Shown here: one piece after another, positions 57,411-64,000 of the stretch
Numbering within the stretch: position 1 is the stretch's first letter
Layout: every line of letters starts with the position of its first letter
NCBI GenBank assembly: GCA_004352715.1
Contig: SCFE01000084.1
Location: 1,188,035 to 1,252,034, forward strand
Reading direction: 5' to 3'
Length of the DNA stretch: 64,000 bases
Source of the DNA: Hofstenia miamia
Taxonomy: Eukaryota; Xenacoelomorpha; Acoela
Notes under the pieces: generated by a model
Databases searched by the model: none
Told to the model about the DNA's origin: nothing
What the model saw: the letters and a program-made list of their open reading frames with translations, nothing else
Translations under genes and position numbers: made by a program

Positions 57411-59260
57411 TCCAAAACAAATCTAAAATAAGCTGCAAACGTCGAGAAGAATGAGAATAAGATCTAAGAAACAATGATTAAAAATATTATATTTAGATCA
57501 ATTAGATTAATTTAGATTTATTTGAACTATGCAACCAAAAACAATATGTGTCAAAAAAGAGAGATTAGTATCTGTCAATAAAAATACTTTTGGCAAAATG
57601 AGGGGGCAAAATCGCTTTCATTACTTTTAGCCACCATCTTGGAAGAAGAAAAGTTTAAATTTGAAATCAACAGGTACTTTTCTGGAATTACTATAAATAC
57701 GAATTAAATACTGTAAGCAATTGATAAAGAATTTTATTCTGAATTCTTATTTTGTTCTACTATAATGGTTTNAGCAAGAGTATACATCAAAGGCATGATA
57801 ACACCATACCAATTGTACACACAAGGCAAACCTATCAATATACAACTACAAGATCTGAGGAAAGAGATAGAAAGCTGCAATCCAAAAGCAATAATGCTAT
57901 TCTCTGGGGTGAATGATATCGTATAGACAGATATCTGGGAGAGAAGGTATGGTTACTACAATGTGACAAAAACAGTCGAAATTGTAATGATGATGCAAAT
58001 CAATAAGAACAATCCAAATGACATAAGTGAACAAGAAGTAAGAGACAACATTAGCTTCTTCTATAAGGACGAAGTGAACACCTGCAGTCTAAGAAAAGTA
58101 TTTATGTTTTTCTACCCAGATAATCAGATCAGAGAAGACCTAGCCCACATGAGCAGGGCTGACACACAGATGACATTAATGATAGGAATCAAAGGAAAAC
58201 AATTATATCAAAAGTACTATGAAATATTGTCGAACAAAATCAATGAACTAAGAGAGATTATGCTGATAGCAGAAGACATTCAAGAAGCGAAATTTTTAAA
58301 GTACACAAGCACAGTACAACCAAAAGAGAGGCAGTCTTGAAAATGACAAAACAAGTCGAATTTGAAAAAACCACATGGACTGATCAACAGGCGGAATCGA
58401 TCATTTGGAAAGNCCATCTTGGCAGAAGAAAAGTTTAAATTTGAAATCAACAGGTACTTTTCTAGAATTACTATAAACACGAATTAAATACTGTAAGCAA
58501 TTGATAAAGAATTTTATTCTGAATTCTTATTTTGTTCTACTATAATGGTTTGATTATTTAATATGATGTCAAGCTAATCAAGTGGTGTTTAGTAGTGGTC
58601 TGGATCCATCATAGAGAAAGATTCTAGGGTCTCTGTGCCAGGCCACAAAAGTGCACATTAGTTAGGCATAGGGGTTTTTCTCTTGATTAGTCAACTAGTG
58701 ATCACTTACTACATGTATTAAAATAATTAAATGTGAACAAACAATTGGATGACTGAAACTTAGTAAATATATTAATACTATTTTTGATCCAAATTAATGA
58801 CGCACAATGACCAATAAAGTGACTGTACATGTACTAATTTATAGATATAGGTTAGGAAGCTGCTCAAACTAATATATATTTAGAGATTCCAATATATTTC
58901 AGTAATGGCTACATGTAATATTAAATGAGCAGCTAGTAACAAGTCAGGTTGCAAACAAATAGAACACTTTTACAAAATAGAGTTTAAGTCAAATTGTGTC
59001 ATGCCTTGAGTATGGATAAGGTACACATAAATAGTATTGATGAGCTGAGGCATGGAACTCAACCAAATGGAACATCGGAAAAATTGGTGAAACTGGATGT
59101 GGAGATCAGCTTCGGGCAGACGCCCACTATCAATCATTTGAGAAACAGCTGCATGGCTTCATCACCTAAATCTAATTAGGTAAATCCTTACCCACAAAAC
59201 TACAACTAATGCTATACAGTAGCAGGAGATAAACAGTAATGATGCTCAGTAGAGGATGTA
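57401..59260 (+). mobile_element. 3' LTR, family B, interrupted by assembly patch
   Basis: Starts TGTAGCATCATCC and follows the 5' LTR (44170-45208) to GAGGATGTA at about 59260. From 57772 to 58413 a patch replaces part of it and LTR sequence is then repeated. Removing the patch and the repeated 138 bp leaves an LTR close in length to the 5' copy. The last bases differ from the 5' LTR terminus and run into A-like LTR sequence. Confidence 0.75.
57772..58413. other. Single-N-bounded patch, repeats 56700-57340
   Basis: Ns at 57772 and 58413 enclose 640 bp almost identical to the end of the large ORF (for example ACATAAGTGAACAAGAAGTA in both), with a few differences such as GACACACAG for GACGTGCAG. 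LTR sequence 57634-57771 recurs at 58414-58552. Either a gap-fill artefact or sequence from another family B copy. Confidence 0.85.
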
Positions 59261-60146
59261 AAATTGACCCTTGGTACATGTGAGCAATTATTGTGGTGAT
59301 AAAACAACCATCACTTAAGTACATCTCTGAATCTATAATAAATATCAACAAATGTAATAATATGCTCATAGGCATTTCTTATGTTTAATAAAAGTGGTTT
59401 TTTTATTACCAACAATAAATTTGGACCTAAAATAAAAAGGGTTAGCCTAAGGTTAGCTATCCAGCCATTTAGAATGCTGAGGTTTATTATCAAGTGAATT
59501 GATCGATAGGTAAGCTAAACAAAGAAAAACTCCTATTCTTAACATTAACTTAAAGAAACACTTTCCCTAGACAGGGTAAGAGCAGTAAAGCTGATGTTAA
59601 TGCTGATTTTTAGTGTAGAAATGAAGATGCCTCTCAGCTAGCCAGTAAATGCAACAGTGAGAGTCCCTGAATAGCTACTTGTGTGCCTGAATGCTTAGCT
59701 TGTCATTGTAATAATAACAAAACCTGATAAGAAGCAAAGTTAAATCCAAATGATTTATTTCATCAACTAACTATAAATTCCTCACAGTATTTATAGTAAC
59801 AATGTACAATGCTAACATGTACCTGTTTTTTGTTTACTATTATTTCTGTAGTTGAATTTCTTCTGAAAATCTTACACAATCTGTTAAATTTAGCTATCCA
59901 TTAGTTATGTGATCTCAGTTAGAACTTTCTTCTGCTAACTCTTATGCAACATGTTGTTGTTATCTATCCATTAGCTATGTGATTTTGGTTATAACTTTTT
60001 GTCAAATCTTTTGCCAAATATATTTATAACTTAGGTTACAAAAAGGTTCCAATTGATATAAAACAAGTTAATCAAAAATTAATCAAAATAAAAAATGTTT
60101 AATATTGTCTTTTTCTCTTCGTCTAAAGAAAAATTATGTCACACTA
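59261..60146 (-). mobile_element. Family A-like LTR fragment, diverged
   Basis: Matches the solo LTR at 9105-10431 in order: CCCTTGGTACATGTGAGCAA (59268), CTCCTATTCTTAACATTAAC (59531), TTAGCTTGTCATTGTAATAA (59695), AACCTGATAAGAAGCAAAG (59720), ending near ATTATGTCACA (60136-60146). Minus orientation. Its 3' portion is replaced by, or fused to, the end of the family B LTR. Confidence 0.6.
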
Positions 60147-60899
60147 TTACAATGAACAGAGTAAACAATGTTTAACTTGTGTTTTATTATGTATTGACTA
60201 AAACAGTTAGCAAAAGTAAAATGTTTTGTTATCCACTGTAATCTGTATTGCTTTGGTGAGATGCCATTTAAGTCAACAGCCCTCAGTGATGATGAGCTCA
60301 AAATTTAAACAGTTGCAGTTAAGCATTATAGAACACTTGCCCAAATGTAGACATATGCATACATGTACAATTGTATATTCACAGTTTATATTGACATTAT
60401 TGCTGATTAAATTTACGTGTTGAAACAAGTGTTGTCAATGACAGCTGCTTAGGAGGAATTAAGTGCAGAATATTGATGGTCAAGTATTTCACATAGTGAG
60501 CATGACATGCTATGAAAAATGGATACCTAGTAATCTACATCAAAAAGTGTAACATGTATTGAAACTCACTTTCTATCATCAGTAACAACAGGGCATAAAC
60601 CTTAATACACTCTTGTTGAATGAAATGCAAACAGAAAGGCATTTCTGTAGTCACTTAACAAATGAAAACTAAATTGTTTCAACAACTACTTTGTGGTACA
60701 AATTGAAGAAAGCACTAACACCACCACATAAAACAGAATGGTTAATACAATAAGCAAAATCTAATTAAGGCAGGCAAAGACACATCAGAAAACATATCAA
60801 GTAAAGGCCCTATATCTGAACAAACCAGATACCATGATGGTGGCTCTCAACACTGTCAACTTCTGAAGCAATGGCACAATTGCTAGAGAAACAGCATTT
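60147..60899. other. No gene recognised
   Basis: Moderately AT-rich; may be leader sequence of the gag relic that follows, or old repeat. Confidence 0.4.
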
Positions 60900-61960
60900 T
60901 CAACTCAACTCCTTCAATCATTGCCAGTGGATTCAACATCATCAGTAAACATTAGGGAATTCTTGGAACCAGAAAAAAGACTATGTATTGAGATAGCATT
61001 GCTGAAGAAAAAACTTGAGAGTGAATGAGAATTGATAAAATTGCAATTAAGATTTGAAATGCAAGAATACATCACAGAAAAAGATGAGATCATGAGATTG
61101 GAAATCAAAAGGCTAAAAACAGAGCACAGTCTGGAAATCAAAACCAGAGAGGAAGAAACATTTGAATAGAATGTGAGATTTAACTGTCAAAAAGCAGCAG
61201 ATGTAAAATGACTTATCAAAGTCTAACAAGACAAAACAAACAAATAAATGAAAAGATGGAAATGCTAAGATATGAAAATGAACTGCTGAAAGGGAAACCA
61301 AGATGACTAAAATTAGAAACAGAATGGCTAAAGCATAAAAGGAGACAGTAAAAGCAAATAATGGACAATGGGAAGACAAACTAGTCATTACTCTGACCAT
61401 ACACACTTTTCAAGAAGAGCCAAAACCTCAGCTAGGGATGACATGTACACATTGGTCAAAATACATCTACAATCAGTTGGGAATGGACAAAAGTGAAACA
61501 CAACTAGTAAATAATTTAGGTACATTTATAGCAGATAAATTGAAAGCAGAAACTAAGGCAGATGATAGGGCACGCTTCACAAGCTTAATAGTGAGCTGGC
61601 ACAGTCACAACAATACGGCCACCTACAGTGCCACACTAATAAAATTTACTGGAAGAATAAATTCATTTGCATCAAACTTCAACAAATGGCTATTGATATT
61701 TGAACTAAACATGCAGCAGTAATATTCCAACTGCACCTAGTTGGAGCTGCATACAAACATTACTTGATGCTTGACAACAAGGTAAAAGGCAGTTACAAGT
61801 TGTTAATAGGTGAATTTAAATCATACTATGGTAGTGAAAGCTTCAAGATCTAATACAAACTACTAGTACATAAACCTTAGAGTGACCAATTTGATGATCT
61901 TACATATGCAAAATTGAGCTCAAGGGAAAACCCCTATAACAAGTATGACCTCTTTTCACA
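60900..61960 (+). pseudogene. Third gag relic, family B-related
   Basis: Coiled-coil-like reading (LIKLQLRFEMQEYITEKDE, EIMRLEIKRLKTEHSLEIK, 61030-61145), then an open 94-codon frame (61438-61722) ending KFTGRINSFASNFNKWLLIF, which matches KFNGRVDGYNPTFAEWLQMF of family B gag; next AYKHYLMLDNKVKGSYKLLI (61755) matches the LTGAVSQHYLLLDAETKRNY region, and SSRENPYNKYDLF (61920) ends the match. Several stops. No pol follows within 2 kb, so only the 5' part of an element is present. Confidence 0.65.
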
Positions 61961-61966
61961 GATTAA

Positions 61967-62000
61967 TTATATATATGCATGTATATATATATATATACAT
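61967..62000. repeat. (AT)n tract
   Basis: Short AT run with ATGCATGT interruption right after the gag relic, possibly the truncation point. Confidence 0.85.
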
Positions 62001-62227
62001 ATCAAAGTTAGTTGTAGTATACCATGGTAATATCAATTAAATGAATTTTTGAATTCATACGTAAAATGGAATAGTAATTAAATATATGAATGCGTTATTG
62101 AACATTTGATTCTGGCAAAAAAGGCATTTTTTTATAAAAAGCTTATGAAATGGAACGGACCTTTCGACCTCGTGCATAAATTGAAAGATTAAATTTCATA
62201 ATTATGATTTTGCATTGCAAGGAAATA

Positions 62228-62540
62228 NTGAAAGCCTGGCACTTCCCACAAACAGGCTTACTGCAAACTTTGCACAAATTCACTGCTCTATTTTTTCACA
62301 ATGAACATTAATCTGACAACTGACTCGCTTTTGGAGAGTTGGGACAAAAGAGCATTGATTAGTCCGAATATCAACGTCTTTCCTGAGCTTTTTGGACAGT
62401 CGTTGCAGAAAGTTGGGTCTACTGATATCAGAATGTGTTTGTTTCTTATACAGCGTCCATGCGTTCACTCTAGCAATATCGAAAATATTAAAAAAACGGC
62501 AAAGGGCCAGCGTCTACAGCATAATTTTGCCGAATTTTGN
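62228..62540 (-). pseudogene. piggyBac-type transposase C-terminus in single-N patch
   Basis: Ns at 62228 and 62540 enclose 311 bp. On the minus strand it reads RRWPFAVFLIFSI, NAWTLYKKQTHSDISRPNFL, LQRLSKKLRKDV, CQINVHCEKIE and, one frame over, NLCKVCSKPVCGKCQAF: the NAWxLYK helix region and the Cys-rich zinc-binding tail of piggyBac transposases. At least one frameshift. The flanks 62126-62227 and 62541-62642 are the same 102-bp sequence, so the block looks inserted by gap filling; it may belong elsewhere in the genome. Confidence 0.7.
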
Positions 62541-62642
62541 ATTTTTTTATAAAAAGCTTATGAAATGGAACGGACCTTTCGACCTCGTGCATAAATTGAA
62601 AGATTAAATTTCATAATTATGATTTTGCATTGCAAGGAAATA

Positions 62643-62872
62643 AATGCACCTTAAAACGAAAAGGCACATTTTATAAATATGATTTTTAAGAAAAAATCTG
62701 CGAGTAGCTCGTTTTTGTGAAAGTTTTTACGACAACATTTTGTGGACTCATCAGCCATATAATTTTAAGTGTATTATTAATATAATTTTCTTAAAAAATT
62801 TCGGAAATTCCCAAACTGCTATATTTTAAGCCTCCAACACAAATGTTCTAAGTTTTCATACAGTTACACACA

Positions 62873-62904
<32 letters not shown>

Positions 62905-64000
62905 CATAAAGCACACGCTGTTATTATTTAGCGGGAATAAATAGTTTTAAATAACTTACATATGAATACTCAAAGAGTTATACTAAGCATATTTTCATTA
63001 ATTTTACGAATTTTTTCAGGTATTTAAAAAAATTGGTTTTTGGAGTTTTTCATTTATACGTGAGCTTTGTAGATTTCCACTTATAAATGCGCGTTGTACT
63101 ATAATTTATTTATTAGATAATTTTTATTTCAAAACTGTTTAAATTTTAACCTTTAACAGAAAAACCTTTAAGCCTAAACAATAATGGCGTTTTTACAATT
63201 TGTGATGGTTTCTGTAAAAATTGTTTTAAATGCTAGTAACACACTAAATAATACTCATGTCTGAAAATTGAGGACACCACTAGTTAAAAATTTTTTTCCT
63301 CATTCATATTTAATTCATGCACGTCACGCCTTGATGGGACATTGGGCCGTCTATTAGCAAAATGGTTAGGAGTAGTTGTTGCTGTAATCTGACAATATGT
63401 ATTGGAAGAATATGAATGTTTTTTTGGATTTTTAACAAAATTAAAAAAAATTACGAATTGTCAGTATATGCCTAAATTCTTCATTAATTCGAAAATATGC
63501 CGCCAATAAGTAAAAAATACTTTAATCAAACATGGCACTCACAAGTGACAGTAAATGGAATTAACGCAAATGCTGTCCTCAATTTCCTCAATGTCGATGA
63601 TGCAAAGCTTAATCCTCTAATTGCTATAAATGCTCCAACAAAATTGCGAAAACCCAAAAGCTTTAATTATATTGCTTTACAGCTGGGCTGTTTATGGTTT
63701 ACAGAATGTTATAAGTTGAATACAGAAAAATTGGTTTTTTAATAACAATAAAAATAATAGTTCATTAATTTTGGTCTTTTCAAGCAGTGACAAAATTGAT
63801 AAAATACTAATTTTGATGACATTTTCACAATTTCAATATATAGTAGTGCTGCTAAAGATCAACACATACATCAAATACATAATAATTTTTCAGCTTATCG
63901 AAAAAAAATTTAAATTGAAAGTTTCAGAAAATACATTTTTTTATTGTTACAACACGCACTATTTACAAAATGAACTGATATATATATATATATATATATA
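62643..64000. other. AT-rich sequence, no supported gene
   Basis: AT runs at 62873-62904 and 63978-64000. The repeat shared with 6060-6180 lies at 63165-63290. TTGATGGGACATTGGGCC at 63333 recalls the MITE at 39047. An 81-codon frame at 63497-63742 matches nothing I know. Confidence 0.5.

Noticed and set aside
63497-63742. 81-codon plus-strand frame MPPISKKYFNQTW
   Set aside because: No recognisable domain, no splice or repeat context; length is not unusual for chance.

Overview
The window is AT-rich animal DNA dominated by transposable elements. It has long (AT)n and (ATT)n tracts, spliceosomal introns with GT-AG ends, and metazoan-type elements: CR1/L2-like and RLE-type LINEs, Tc1/mariner, hAT, piggyBac and Ty3/gypsy-like LTR elements. 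I read it as an invertebrate genome but cannot name the phylum. I saw no tRNA, rRNA or CRISPR. By my reading there is one convincing host gene, a six-exon rhodopsin-like GPCR on the minus strand (12492-15061); its phases close exactly to 328 aa.

Layout. 0-1.2 kb: decayed RLE-type LINE (-). 3.3-5.4 kb: a Tc1-like element, a deleted IS630/mariner-like element and another Tc1-type end. 6.9-7.3 kb: orphan transposase HTH ORF (-). 8.2-8.9 kb: palindrome-rich MITE. 9.1-10.4 kb: solo LTR (-) with 4-bp target duplication. 12.5-15.1 kb: GPCR. 17.0-20.7 kb: L2-like LINE (-). 23.2-26.8 kb: decayed CR1/jockey-like LINE (+) split by two hAT insertions with 8-bp duplications. 27.1-27.6 kb: mariner-type remnant. 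28.9-35.0 kb: family A LTR element with an intact large ORF. 35.4-39.0 kb: CR1/jockey-like LINE (-). 39.0-39.7 kb: second palindrome-rich MITE. 42.4-42.9 kb: family A LTR (-). 44.2-59.3 kb: family B gypsy-like element. 59.3-60.1 kb: A-like LTR (-). 60.9-62.0 kb: third gag relic.

The best candidate for something undescribed is the large ORF lying between integrase and the 3' LTR in these elements. In family A it is open for at least 1167 codons (30234-33737), followed by a polypurine tract and the LTR. In family B a broken homologue (53970-57410) follows gag, protease, RT, RNase H and integrase. It sits where envelope genes sit but has no signal peptide or membrane segment that I can see. It starts with a basic tract and an array of spaced Q-L-K-G repeats. 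I recognise no domain in it.

Assembly caution. Three gaps are exactly 1000 Ns, so they are probably placeholders. Seven isolated single Ns sit at joins flanked by long direct repeats. One of these makes a near-identical 2.9-kb tandem copy of the family B pol region that is probably artificial. An 18-base match to the Tn5/Nextera mosaic end lies at 6178-6195.
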